A stretch of 64,000 bases of DNA from Rhypophila decipiens (lineage: Eukaryota; Ascomycota; Sordariomycetes; Sordariales; Naviculisporaceae). Each line of letters opens with the position of its first letter. The first letter of the stretch is position 1. The notes under the pieces are model-generated. The model had not been told where the DNA came from. It saw only the letters and a list, made by a program, of their open reading frames with translations, and ran no database searches. The stretch lies in the NCBI GenBank assembly GCA_033297075.1, contig MU858246.1, positions 1 to 64,000 on the forward strand, written 5' to 3'. The translations under genes were made by a program, and so were the position numbers. Below, piece after piece: positions 12,801 through 23,924 of this stretch.

Positions 12801-14284
12801 TTAACCATTTAGCCGCTCGCAGGCCCCGGCAACCTCCGGACCCGGTCGATAACTCTCCACCCATCCGTACCGTCGTCCTTTTGGCCTTGATGTGGTCACC
12901 GCGCGAACTATCGCCCACAGTACCGCGTGAACAGGCCATACCTAATCTCTTCTGGATGAAAAAGTTAATAACCGATCTCAAGGACCGAGGGGCGCTGGTA
13001 GTGACAGGGTCGGGAAACCTGGGCCACAAATACCCCGATATTGATGGTTTGCCCGCCATCTTTGGCAATCCCAACGACCCGAACTACTGCGACAATCTCC
13101 TCGTCGTCGGAGGGACAACAACTGACGGTCTGACCAAGTATTTAAAAAGCGGGTTCGACAGGGCCAAGGGGCTCCCCCATGTCTATGCCCCAGGCGAGGA
13201 TATTCTGGTCGCCGATCACAACATAGGCGATGATGGAACCAACACCAGGCTCGGCACGGGTACCTCGGAAGCCTCAGCTCACGTTGCAGCTCTGGCCGGC
13301 TACTTGCTCACCGTGTCCCGCGAGGGCCAACTCAGCAACGTCCGCCACACAGTCGCCGGTATCAAGAACCACATCATCAATACAGCCTGGGAGCGGCCAG
13401 AAGCCATGAGGATTCTGAGACAAAGACAGGACGACGGGGTGGACCTGTTAGAGTGGCGGGGTATTCTCAATGTTGTAGCAAATGGCGTCGCAGTAGACCA
13501 CCGAAAGGTTTGCCGTTGGAGGAAGGCAATTGGCCTAACAGAACAACTGGCGGAAGAAGTAGACGGGAACGGATCGGATGCTGGCGAAGGGGGGCCCGAC
13601 CCAGTCGGCGACGTGTGCTCTATCGCATTCCCCTCAACCGCCACCATCACGCCAACCGGCACCGGGGCCAGCGGGCCTATTACCGGCCTGCCAAAACTAC
13701 CGCCAATCTCAGGCACCGGCCTTCCCCCGATTGAAACTACCCGCACCGGCAGCTCCTGTGCCTCTACCACAACTGGAACACAGTGCATCCAAGGCCCAGG
13801 TGGCCGAGTAGCCTGTACCCCCGTCGCGGCCTGCGCCTCGTGGGCCCCCACACCGACTCCCACTCCGGTGGTCAAGACGGCCCGTCCCGTCTGCGACAAG
13901 GAATCCGACCACCCCAAGCACGGTGATATTCAGTCGGCCGACCAGGAGAAGTTCGCGGCTGAGTTCTGTACCAAGCATATCAATCAGGAATATTCTGGCT
14001 TCAATCCCCGAGCCATGACAAGCGCGAATACGGATATTCTGCGGAGGTATGTCGACCGTCACGGGGTGACTTACAGTTATTCTGTTCAGTGGATCAGGGG
14101 TTGCACCGAGTTTGCGACCATGGATATACTGACCCCGGCGCCCAATGAGGGGTGCTGGTGGATGCTTCACAGGACATATCTCGACTGTAACAATGGCGGG
14201 GTGGGAGGGTACCACGAGGTGGGTTGTCTGAGGTATACCTTTAGGGAGGGGGATCGGCTGGTGACGATTCCCATGCTGCCGTGA
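9861..14284 (+). CDS. secreted subtilisin-like protease (S8) with Cys-rich and repeat N-terminus
   Basis: Five exons, 9861-10056, 10130-11495, 11564-12161, 12231-12467 and 12563-14284, give 1372 residues. Order: signal peptide (about 1-24); Cys-rich module (about 30-90, with NTCCGAGCCLIGSICTENG); Thr/Pro/Val-rich repeats (about 150-450) built on VDPDGQTVISNTGG; a Cys/Thr-rich segment; an inhibitor-I9-like stretch just before the catalytic domain (MFWIANLSESQAAALRQNPN); the S8 domain; then a Pro/Thr linker and a C-terminal domain ending in MLP. Catalytic residues visible are Asp791 (YILDSGASITHE), His831 (KGHGTAM), oxyanion Asn951 (GSGNLG) and Ser1034 (GTGTSEASAHVAAL). The Pro usual after GTSxAx is Ala. 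The unspliced frame reads far upstream of 9861, but only the ATG at 9861 gives a signal peptide. Exons 3 and 4 join at a weak GTCAGT donor. Predicted role: extracellular proteolysis, probably wall-associated through the repeats. Confidence 0.85.
10441..11226 (+). repeat. coding repeats in the subtilase
   Basis: Five copies of a 50-60 residue unit start at 10441, 10591, 10759, 10939 and 11107 (spacing 150, 168, 180 and 168 nt); a more diverged copy precedes them near 10357. Each unit has V(D/N)xDG(Q/H)TVISNTGG, then TIPTGITTPIEFT, then a short Pro/Ser-rich spacer. Copies differ at many third positions, so they are old rather than recently expanded. The long antisense open frame over this stretch is a by-product of repeat composition. 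Confidence 0.8.
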
Positions 14285-14727
14285 TGAGATTCCGATGTGA
14301 GGGTGATGCTGGAAGGACTGAGGTGCTGTATAGCCAAGGCGTGTTTGCACTTGATGGAATCAGGTGCCGTGCCGAGTATTAGGTTGGGGATTTGATATCG
14401 GGGTGATTTAGAATTTGGGAGCTTTGTCTTGAAATATCCATAACATGTTTTGTCTATAACAACTGGAGTCAATAGCCAATAGCATTGTTTAATTCTTGAG
14501 CGGGTGGGTGCCTAGGCTCGGACTCCAGAGACTCCACCAAAACATCCACCACTTACAGTACGAGACCGAGGGAGCCATTCCCGATCGAGATGATGTGGAT
14601 GTGTCCTTAACCAGTTCTTGACGCAAAAAAATTCATAATCTTGAAAAGATTCGTCACGTTGAGATGATCGTGCTGCTTATTAGCAACTGCGTGGACGCCC
14701 CCCGCCAAATAATCACAACATAGCGCC
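14285..14727. other. intergenic
   Basis: Terminator of the subtilase gene and promoter of the next gene; no feature recognised. Confidence 0.5.
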
Positions 14728-16295
14728 ATGAAATTCCAAGACCTGCTCAACATCCTCCTCCTCCGCTCTCTCTCGCTCATTCCGACCAAGAGCCGCGGAT
14801 ATACAATCAAGGGCTTCACCATCTACTTCCCGCCCGAAGATGTAGAAGAGCTGGAATGGATATACCATACCATCCCTATTATCCTCCAACGACCATGGCC
14901 ACTAAAAGATCTCCTCGTCCGTTGGCCGCCCAAGTTCCCGCTCTTCATGGCCGACGCCCGCCACCCCCTGGTCACGGAGCACTACCTCCGTCTTAATTCT
15001 CATAAGGACATCACCACTGCGCTTTGCACACTCGACTCTTCTGACCCGTCTCGACAATCGCTCGAGAGGCATCTCAGCTCGAGGGGAATCCGCTTTCCAC
15101 CACATCAGGAAGTTTTCTCCACCCTACGAATCACCAACAAATACCCCGAGGTGAACCGTCCCGGACCAGGTTGGCAAAGTGCCATTGATCGAATCAACGA
15201 GATTTTAAACTGCCCAGCTACATTGGCCAATTTGCAGTCTTTAGAGGTGGATATCGATTCCGTCAACTCTGAGCAGACGGCAACAACCACGATAGAGTCG
15301 TCAGCCGGTGTGAGCGCCGAAGTGGCAGTGGTATCCGTCTTACTCGCCCAGCTGTTACCTTTGGCGCCCAATCTGGAGAAATTAAGCCTGCAGGTTCAAT
15401 GCAGCTCTACACAGTTTTTCGAGAGGGATTTTGAACTGATGGGGGTGAGGTTTGACAGGATTAGACATTTGAGACTGGGCCCGTTTTCCGAGTACATGGT
15501 TCGCTTTGCGCCCAATTTGGAGATTCTGGAGAGTGGCGAGTATTACGCTTGTCAGTATGGGAGTGTCTTGCCTGGAGATCCGGGTGTTTGGTTGCTTGAA
15601 GCTGTTGAGGCATTGCCAGCGGGAATGAGGAATAATATCACCACGTTAAGTTTTAGGCCATGGGGGTCGTTGACGACGGGGCATGTCAAAGGTGAGATAT
15701 CTGGGTTCAAGGTTTTTGTCCATTTTGGGGGTCTACATGGTCGCTGTTTTGAGTGAATTGCTGATAAGAGATGTTATGGGTGGAAATGAGAACAGATATC
15801 ATCAACGCCATGCCTAACCTTTCGGAACTTTCTCTCGACGGGGAACTCGAAGGATCAAAGTCCTGGTATTTCTACAAGCCAGGTATGGAAAAGGTGCTTC
15901 AGTCATACCTGAGACTGATATCTCACCTGCCCAACCTCCAAACCTTGAAACTCCCCGTAGCATATTCTCTGGGTCTAGGCTTCGACGGCGGTCCATGGTG
16001 CGGCAACGCCTACGATGGCCCAGCGGGAAGAGAAACCGGTCGAATGGTATCGCAGCAACGGGCTGAAACAGCTGAATTAGCTGCGAAGTTTGCCCTGCAG
16101 GAGATGCCGTACCTGTCTAGGTTGTCAGTTGGTGGGGATGAGACTTCTTCTATCAACCATACCATGTCTTACAGCGGCAGGATGGGCGGGACTATTGAGG
16201 CTGCCAAGGTGCCCGAGGTGAGGTGGCCTTGGACCGGGAGGATGAAGGAGTGGACTTTTGAAGAATGGCCTATGCATAAACCGGGTGAGTGGTAA
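14728..16295 (+). CDS. leucine-rich F-box-like protein of unknown function
   Basis: Exons 14728-15691 and 15796-16295 (intron GTGAGA...AACAG, codon split G|AT) give 487 residues. Leu-rich segments recur in the pattern of irregular fungal LRR/F-box-associated proteins: TLANLQSLEVDIDSV, LLPLAPNLEKLSLQV, RIRHLRLGPF, FAPNLEILESG, AMPNLSELSLDG and HLPNLQTLKLPV. I do not see a clear F-box at the N-terminus (MKFQDLLNILLLRSLSL could be a diverged remnant), so the F-box label is inferred from architecture only. There is no signal peptide or membrane helix. The last codons CCG GGT GAG TGG TAA contain a consensus GTGAGT donor, so a further exon is possible. F-box/LRR proteins usually choose substrates for SCF ubiquitin ligases; no such role can be claimed here. 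Confidence 0.65.
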
Positions 16296-16553
16296 TGACC
16301 ATTGTTGGCCGCCCGCCCCTTTGTTCCGGCACAATAAACATGGGTCGGCCCGGGGGCCATTGTCCAAGTTCCTCCTTTGTTGTTTTTCGAACATTACTTG
16401 CAGAACAACAGAACAAAGAAACTCTAGGTCTCAAACTGAACACATTAGCCCCGAATAGCATCACTGTTAGGATGATCATCTTCGTACTTAACAGGCTCAG
16501 AGCAGCTAAATGCTGGTCTCGGAAAACTCTTCGTCTTCACACAGTCATCAATC

Positions 16554-18017
16554 ATGTTTTCCTCCTGCAACAAGAAGGGATCCAAGCGGGAGGCGCTGGT
16601 TCGCCTTTTCCGCCTGGTTACCGCGACTTCCAAGCCCGCGGTGCTTTCGGAACCCGGCAAGTGGAGGAACGAGGAGGACCATGACTACTTTGAACATCCC
16701 ACAGATGATGACGAGTTGTTTAGTCCCTTTGTGAGCAAGACCTTGTATGAAAGAATGGTCGCCTACTGCTTGGAAGGTGAGATTTTCCCACCCGATCGAG
16801 ACTTTACATACGAGGAACAGCGGGAAAAGGCAATCCGGACCTTCATCGGCGGTCTCATCGCGGTGTCGACCACCGCGGTGGGAGCCGCTGATCTAGCCAG
16901 GGAAGACAAGACCCGCCCCCACAAACAGGTAGTCTTTTTCAACCCCGATGACGATTTGCAGCCTGAGGTGGTCTACCCTGACTTTTGGTGGTGTTGCAGG
17001 AAGAAGACCGATATCGATGACGTGGAGTCCGACTGTTCTGATTCCGTCTATGAGACATGTTCGGAAGGGACGACCAACCTGGTGGAAGTTGAACCCCTCG
17101 CCCCCAACATCGTCGAAAGGTTTATCCTCTGCCAGTGCAAAACACACGAACACTGTCTCACTTGCCACATGGCACCGAAAACCTTCAATCTCGTGGTAAA
17201 AGAGGCCTACAAGGACATCAGCCAGTCCCCTTCTACACGATGGCTCCTGGCCCTCAGGTGCCTGGACAGATCTTTTCAGATCTGGGTAGGTGAGCACGTC
17301 CAATACCTCATCAACCCTCCCGCCGGCAGGCAGGAGTGGCAGACACCCGCTGATTCCATCGACAGCGCGACATTGACCTGCATAAGGGACCTGATCAACC
17401 TCTCCTACGGAATCTCCTTCCTCCGCAGCAGGCGGGCTCGATTCTTCGGCGCCCGCATACGCAAGCTCGTCAAGTTCAGCAAGGGATTTAATGATTCAAT
17501 TGCCAAGATTGCATTAGCGGAAACTTCTCGCGATGCAGAGAAAATGAAGGCTAAGTGCGTGAATTACAAGAAAATGATCACGATAAAGATCAAGGATGCG
17601 CTTGACTTGCTCGAAAAGCTGGAAAGGTCACTCCTACGCTTTATTCATGGACGAGTCAGGGACCTCAGGGACGACATTCTGCGCAACTTTGACCTGACCA
17701 ATTCAAATGGTCTTGCCGGAAGTTCGACCTGGCCAGCTTATGCAGTTCGCAAGATCACGTTTATGAACGAGGTGCTGATAGGGGTATACGGTGACTTTAT
17801 GAACCTGGTGCCCCTGTTCAAGTCAATGCACGAGGTCTGGAGAGAAGAGGTGAGTAAGGATGATATCTTTACTTGGTCTGAGTCGGTTCAGAGACATATC
17901 TCGTTCTGGGGTAAGTGGCATGATGAGGCCAACGAAGGTCTCGCGGCGCTCACCAACTGGTCTGAGGTCTCGGATCGAGGAAAGGATAATTGCACCGAGA
18001 GTCATGGATACTCTTGA
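16554..18017 (+). CDS. hypothetical protein with Cys/His cluster
   Basis: A single uninterrupted frame of 487 residues starting MFSSCNKKGS, not recognised as any family. Residues 40-60 are acidic. A Cys/His cluster at about 193-205 (CQCKTHEHCLTCH) could bind a metal, and WWCCRKK lies at about 145. The second half is rich in charged helices (about 300-390: RKLVKFSKGFNDSIAKIAL, then DALDLLEKLERSLLRF) and may form coiled coil. There is no signal peptide or transmembrane segment. It follows the LRR-like gene in the same direction with a 258-nt gap; no shared role is evident. Codon composition looks like that of the neighbouring real genes, which supports expression. Confidence 0.7.
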   Translation: MFSSCNKKGSKREALVRLFRLVTATSKPAVLSEPGKWRNEEDHDYFEHPTDDDELFSPFVSKTLYERMVAYCLEGEIFPPDRDFTYEEQREKAIRTFIGGLIAVSTTAVGAADLAREDKTRPHKQVVFFNPDDDLQPEVVYPDFWWCCRKKTDIDDVESDCSDSVYETCSEGTTNLVEVEPLAPNIVERFILCQCKTHEHCLTCHMAPKTFNLVVKEAYKDISQSPSTRWLLALRCLDRSFQIWVGEHVQYLINPPAGRQEWQTPADSIDSATLTCIRDLINLSYGISFLRSRRARFFGARIRKLVKFSKGFNDSIAKIALAETSRDAEKMKAKCVNYKKMITIKIKDALDLLEKLERSLLRFIHGRVRDLRDDILRNFDLTNSNGLAGSSTWPAYAVRKITFMNEVLIGVYGDFMNLVPLFKSMHEVWREEVSKDDIFTWSESVQRHISFWGKWHDEANEGLAALTNWSEVSDRGKDNCTESHGYS

Positions 18018-19404
18018 GTGTGACAAATAATTATAAAATTTCAAGATGAAAACAAACCGTGCCCAAAATGAGTAGTTATTTGACTGTGATGTGATAATGA
18101 AGTCAAATGGAAACGCCCCCGATATGGGGTAAGACCCCAAAACCCGACAGTGTGAGTTGTTATATTCTACAGTTCGAGATCAGAAAGCTTCAAAGGTGAT
18201 TCTGTAAAATGCCAATGCAGTCATTGCTGGACATTGTTCATGAACAAGCGCGGCCCTCCATTGTAACAAATAGATTGATCCTACGGCCTGCGTAAGAATG
18301 CCTTGTCTCGCATGTCACTACCAAAGAACCATGGAATCAAGCAGGCTCCTCCAACAATCGCACCGAATCCTTGCCGCAAAGAGCCGCCATGTTCCTGGTT
18401 ACATTTGACAAACGCCCGCAAAACCCTCCGATCCGGTGTTGAGACCGTCCAGACGTCAAAGAGCGACTTGGTGGTAGCATTAAGCTTCCCGCAGATCGCC
18501 CTACTTTGATTGGCTGTCTCCTGGTCTGACCTGAGAGATTTGAGGCGTTCGTTCAAGCAAAGGGGCTGAGCCCTGCTGGTCTGATGTTTTGCAGGCGATC
18601 ATTCCCATGCGTCCATCAACATGAAACACGCCCCTGAACGGACGTACCCTGCGGCTTACACCAAAGCTTGGTCTTGGTGATTCCAGGAATCAGGTTCCCT
18701 ACGTCGGTCTGGCTAACAATGGGGAAGCATGACATGTACGCCACATCCCATAGCCACCTAGACCTCTATCCCACAAGCCCTAAGTTGAGGCCGACGGGGA
18801 ATGTTGATTACCGATCCGCGTACGTACCTGCATTTTGTCTACTCATGGTCAACACCACTGGCCAGTAACACGGTCCGGAGTTTAGAGCTTTAACCTGCGC
18901 CGCAATCGGTCAATCCCCACAAACAAGATCGCTACTACAGTAAGTGGTGAATGCCTAGCCACTCATGCTGGTCGTTCGGTCTGGCCCTCGCCCATGCCCG
19001 ACGGCTTTGCTATGCACTTGCTTCCCAGTATCTCTGCTGATGCCTGTCACATATCACCCTTAATTCCATATGTCAGCCTCTGCCCGTTATGTAATCGTAA
19101 AGCATTGCAGCAAACAGTCCATGAAAGTGGACCGGGGCAATATGCGAGGAATCAGTATGACTAGGTGGCACGATCATGGAGGGAGCACATCCTGGGGAGT
19201 CAAAAGGTGCCGTCCCTGGATATATATAACAGTCGAGAGCCAGACCTGAGAACACATTTAGAACGTCATCCTCACCAACGGCATCACTCATCTTCCTAGA
19301 CACTCACTCCTTTGGTCTAGACGCAGCATCTGCACTTCAATTTCCAACCGTTCGTTCGCAGGTCAAGTCATTCAGCAGACCGCAGAGTCAGAGTCACAAT
19401 CACC
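18018..19404. other. intergenic region
   Basis: No supported gene. A short minus-strand frame (18281-18556) has somewhat protein-like composition but no ATG start and no family. The right end carries the promoter of the secreted Pro/Gly-rich protein. Confidence 0.5.
19221..19229 (+). promoter_or_regulatory. TATA box
   Basis: TATATATAA, 184 nt upstream of the ATG at 19405. Confidence 0.5.
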
Positions 19405-20537
19405 ATGAAGTCCACTTTTTCCGTCCAGTCGGCAATAATTGCCGTCCTTCTCGCGGGGAATGCGACAGCTTACCACCTAGGCGGCTCAAAGCCGAGGGCA
19501 ATCCGTAACGGGCGTCGACAATTCGATGGTATGTTTGTTGGCCAACCCAATGTGCAATCCTATATGACTAACATCATACTCAAACAGTCCCCGAGGAATC
19601 CGTCTCTCCCGACATTTCCACCGTCTCCGACAGCCTCCCAAGCAGCTTCCCAACCGCCAGCAACAGCGATGATATCCCAGTCCCAAGCGCCACAGGGTCA
19701 GACAGTCTCCTTCCAACACTCTCATTCACACCATCCACCGGTGTCCCAAGTGCAGGTGGTCCTCCCTTTCCCACAGGATTCAACTCGACCTTTGCACCGG
19801 GACCATTCCCCACCGCGACCGGAGTCCCTATCCCCGGATCAGGTTCCGGCGACGACGGCTCCGATACCGGTAGTGGTCCAACAACATCGGTAGATTGTTC
19901 CGCCATGGCCTCGTCAATCTTTGGTTCAATCTTCCCTTACCCAACTGGCGGCGGGTTCCCCGGATGGCCCGGTTTCCCCACCGGCGGCGCAACCGGATCT
20001 CCTGGGCAGGGTCCAATCCCATCTATCATCTTTGGGCCTCCCTCGGTGAGCTTCGCTGGACCTTCTGGCCCTCTGCCGACTGGGTCCCTCGGACCACCCA
20101 TCATTGGTGGCCCATCATTGAGCATGGTACAGCCAGGCTCGGGATCGACCCCAAGCGCAAGCGCACCACCAGCAGGCTCAGCTTCCACTACCACATCCGA
20201 GTCTTCACCTGCCAGCAGTATCCCAACGGGTAGTCCCATCGTCGAGAAAAGATTCCCCATTGGGTTCGGAAGACCAAGAGCAGGAGGACCTATCCCGGCT
20301 GGTGTCTTCCCTCCGGGTCACGCTTATCCTACCGGTAACTTCCCGACACCAACCGAGGAACAAGTTGCTCAGATCTCGCATTTCTTTGAGGTCTGTGGAT
20401 GGGGAAAGGGAAAGGGTAAGGGTAAAGGAAAGGGACCCGGCCATGGCCATTGGTGGCCTGGTAAGGGCGCTGTGGAGCCGCAGCCGGTTGTTGAGAGTGG
20501 CAGTGGAAAGCCGGGATGTGATAAGGGTGATGAGTGA
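19405..20537 (+). CDS. secreted Pro/Gly/Ser-rich protein with Gly-Lys tail
   Basis: Exons 19405-19528 and 19588-20537 (59-nt intron, GTATGT...AACAG, GACTAAC branch) give 357 residues. The N-terminus MKSTFSVQSAIIAVLLAGNATA is a signal peptide. The body is low-complexity, rich in Pro, Gly, Ser and Thr, with recurring PTG and GGxFPG motifs, as in fungal cell-wall or matrix proteins. A dibasic site (VEKRFPIGFG) near residue 265 looks like a Kex2-type cleavage site and would release a C-terminal peptide. That peptide carries EEQVAQISHFFEVCGWG, then a strictly alternating Gly-Lys run (GKGKGKGKGKG), then GHGHWWPGKG, and ends GKPGCDKGDE. Two cysteines occur in the C-terminal part and one in SVDCSAM. 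No enzymatic domain is seen. Likely extracellular or wall-associated; function unknown. Confidence 0.75.
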
Positions 20538-21729
20538 TGATTCAGTATAAAGCTTTCCTTTTGGGTGATGTTTGTGGTCGTGTTCATGTTTTCTTTTGTT
20601 CATTGGCAGGTGGTTTTCACTTTGAGTCGTTTATCCATCTCTTCTGAGTTTGTGTCACATACAAAACTGTTTGTATTTGTATCAATAAGATTCCAAACTT
20701 ATGCTCAATTCTATGGATTGAAAGATCGTGTTTTATTTGTAAAGTTTTCGCCCCTATTGTCCTCGCGTGAGGTCATGTACAACTCGGCCATGGTCTAGAA
20801 CAGAATGACTTGTTGTGGCAGGGGCTGGGCATTGGATCCCTATGTCTTCAAAACATGACTGAATATCGTGACAACTTGGAACCTGGAAGCGACCCATAAC
20901 CCTAACCCTCACCCCGTTGGTCTTTGCATCATCTTGGAAGTGTGAAGGTGAGATGTCCAACTGACATCCAAATTGTCCAAAGTCCCGATTTGGGGCTGAG
21001 TTGATTCCGGGCTGAAAGTCCCGGGACCTTCTTTGCAACCAGGAGAGTGCCGTGGAGCCGGAGATGGCTGTCTCCGGAGGGGTTCGGAGTTCGGAGTGGG
21101 GAGGGTTGACTGCCGGCAAGTGGGTCACCGCTAGCCGACACCAAGTCTGGGAATTAAACTCCGTCGGTGATATTTCTATACATGAAGCCAAGCATCGTCA
21201 ATTGTGAGTTTCTACTCCGTATTCAGCATGCTCCTCGATTAACGATATCTAATTTTACCAACGACTGTCGGGGCTATCTTTTCTCGATTGAGCCATCGTT
21301 GGGAAATAAGAGACACTGGGAAAAGTTTCCACGTTTGGTCGACTTGGACAGTCATGATCGTTCATTTGGATCCTACCAAGGATACTGACTGCCGGGCCTA
21401 GGCGGCTATCAGGACATGTTGTCCCCGCATCTCCAGCCAAGACTTACCACATGGGAAGATTGATGTGCCCAAGTAAATATATCCTGCACATTCGACAAAT
21501 GCGACTACATGCAGGTTAGCACGGGATCATACCCTGGACGCTTGTCTGTGACGACGTGCTCCACGAAAGGACATTATATGCACAGCTCCCCGCACAGAAA
21601 GTTGTGACCTTCTTGGGCGCTTGACAGCCCCTTTTTCTTCTCACGGTTTGTTGTCGGAAGTTGGGAATCGAACATTTCACCACCATCTTATTCTCATTGC
21701 TCGACGGCGATATCGAGCAGACAGCCACG
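20538..21729. other. intergenic region
   Basis: No gene supported. A 145-codon minus-strand frame (20754-21191) lacks any protein-like pattern I can recognise. The right end is the P450 promoter and leader. Confidence 0.5.
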
Positions 21730-23636
21730 ATGATACTCGACTTCGACGTCGAATTCGACCCGACGCGGGTGGCCATCGCCATCGCCGCCCTCATCAGCAT
21801 CCTCTACACTGCGATAGAATTCCCCAGAGTATGTGCCCCTCCTCCTTCCTCCCGAAAGCCCGACTAACCTTTTGCTTCTGTAGCTCAAACTGCGATACAA
21901 ACTATCCGCCCACCGCTCCTCCCTCCCCCCCGGCCCAAAACAAATAAAAACAGGCATCTCCAAGCCCTGGCTCTGGTTCCGCGAGCTGCACCAACAATAC
22001 GGCGACGTAGTCTACCTCCAAATGGGCCCGACACCGACCATCATCCTCGGATCGGCCCAAGCAGCATGGGACCTCCTCGAGCGCCGCGGAAACATTTACT
22101 CCTCCCGTCCGCGCTTCATCATGGGCGGTGAGCTCCTCTCTAATAACATGCGCGGGTTGATGGCTGGGTATACACCCTTTTGGCGACGCTGGCGGAAGTT
22201 GTTGCATGGTGGGTTCATGGCAAGACAGAGCGAGAAGTATCGACCTATCCAGGCGCTTGAATCTGCTGTTCTTCTGAAGGAATTATTGACGAATCCGGCC
22301 GAGTATCGGGATCATATCACGCGGTATACGGCTAGTGTTATTGTGCTGGTTACGTATGGGCGCCGGGTGGAGAACGTCCAGACTGATGAGGTGGTCAAGA
22401 TGAATAACGAGAGTGTGGATCGATTGGTGTCGGTGAATATCCCGGGCAAGTTTGCGGTGGAGCGGTATCCGGTTTTGAAGTACATTCCCAGTGTGTTTGC
22501 GCCGTGGAAGAGGGATGTGTTGAGACAGAGGGAGCTGGATAAGCAGCTGTATATGGGACTGCTGAATCAGGTCAAGAAGAAGATTGCCAAGGGTCAGGCG
22601 ACGGATTGTTGGGCTGCGCAGTTGTTGAGGCAGCAGGAGGAGTATGGTATGACTGATTTGGAGGTTGCTTATACGGCGGGAGGATCGTTTGCTGCTGGTG
22701 TTGAGACTGTGCGTTCACACTCTTTGATGTTTCCAACCCTTGATTTGTGGAACAGTGCTGACTTTTGCGTTGATGGGTAAACAGTCTGGAAGTACACTGG
22801 CGAGCTTCTTCCTGGCTTGTGCCAAGTTTGGAAAGACCTTTGTACCCAAGGCCCAAGCTGAGCTCGACAAAGTGGTTGGCAAGGACCGACTTCCGACGTT
22901 TGATGATCTCCCGAACCTGCCTTATGTCCGGGCCATCACCGCGGAAACACTGCGGTGGAGACCGGTGGCGGTTCTAGGAGGGACGCCTCATGCTGTCATT
23001 GCCGATGATCACTACAAGGGCATGTTTATTCCGAAGGGAAGCACCATCATTGCACCGCTTTGGAGCAGTAAGTTGCCTTTATATCCTGTTCTCTTGTTCT
23101 TGCTTTTCACTTTATGTGTGTTCTATTGCTCTTGATTTTCATTTTGAGCAACGAATAAGACTTGAAGCTGACGCATGCAAATAGTCCACCTCAACGAGAA
23201 CGACTTCCCCGACCCACACACGTTCAAGCCTGAGCGATTTACCGAGGGTCGTGAGTACCCCGGCCCACTGGGCCACTCTGCCTTTGGGTGGGGTCGCCGT
23301 ATCTGCCCAGGAATGCATCTCGCATCTGCATCGGTCGAGCTGAACATTGCACGTATCCTCTGGGCGTTTGACGTCGGTGCTGCCAAGGATGAGAAAGGAA
23401 GGGATATTGATGTTGATATGTGAGTCTCCGGCAACTGAGATCTTAACTCGAAGCCTTGGTGCTAATAGTGATGCCTTGATAGCTTTGCGTTTAGCGAGGG
23501 CTTCAACTCAAGCCCGTTGCCCTTCCCATGCTCGATCACGCCAAGGTCGCCTGGTCATGTCAAGGTTATCGAGAGGGACTATGCGGAGGCGATGGATAAG
23601 TTGAAGGTTTACTCGAGTGCCAGTGAGAAGATCTAG
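21730..23636 (+). CDS. microsomal cytochrome P450 monooxygenase
   Basis: Five exons, 21730-21828, 21884-22708, 22785-23067, 23185-23419 and 23483-23636, give 531 residues with every junction in frame. Residues 14-31 form the N-terminal membrane anchor (AIAIAALISILYTAIEF), followed by a PPGP-type hinge (SLPPGPKQI). The I-helix oxygen-binding region is AGGSFAAGVETTSGS (about 297-311); the ExxR motif is ETLR at 362-365; FKPERF at 416-421; the haem motif FGWGRRICPG at 436-445 with Cys443 as haem ligand. Length and motifs are those of a complete class II fungal P450. The pattern resembles the O-methylsterigmatocystin-oxidoreductase-like (CYP64/CYP620-type) group, but I cannot fix the family. It would need an ER-bound reductase. 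Substrate unknown: neighbours include no polyketide synthase or peptide synthetase, so a lone detoxifying or catabolic enzyme is as likely as a biosynthetic one. Confidence 0.9.
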
Positions 23637-23924
23637 CTTGCTTTTTCAATAATGGGGCAACTGTGAGACGCGTGAGCCTGTTTGATCTGGGGTGTGAAGC
23701 CCTGAATACCAACGCCATTTAACAGGACGGTATATGCCTTATCGAAGCCCGGTTCATGCCTTAAAATCTTGGTTTATAAACCTTATAAGCTTCTCTGATA
23801 TACATATCTTTAGTCCTCGTTATGCATTTGAGAAGAATATCCAATGTATATTTATTCATAATATCAAGGCATCTAACAACAATTTCACATCCCATTCTCT
23901 CGACCTAGCTCGGCGCCTAGCATC

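Noticed and set aside
18281..18556. Minus-strand frame of 91 codons
   Set aside because: Somewhat protein-like but starts without ATG, no splice partners found, no family.
20754..21191. Minus-strand frame of 145 codons
   Set aside because: Composition is not protein-like and the frame lies in an intergenic gap without a signal or domain.
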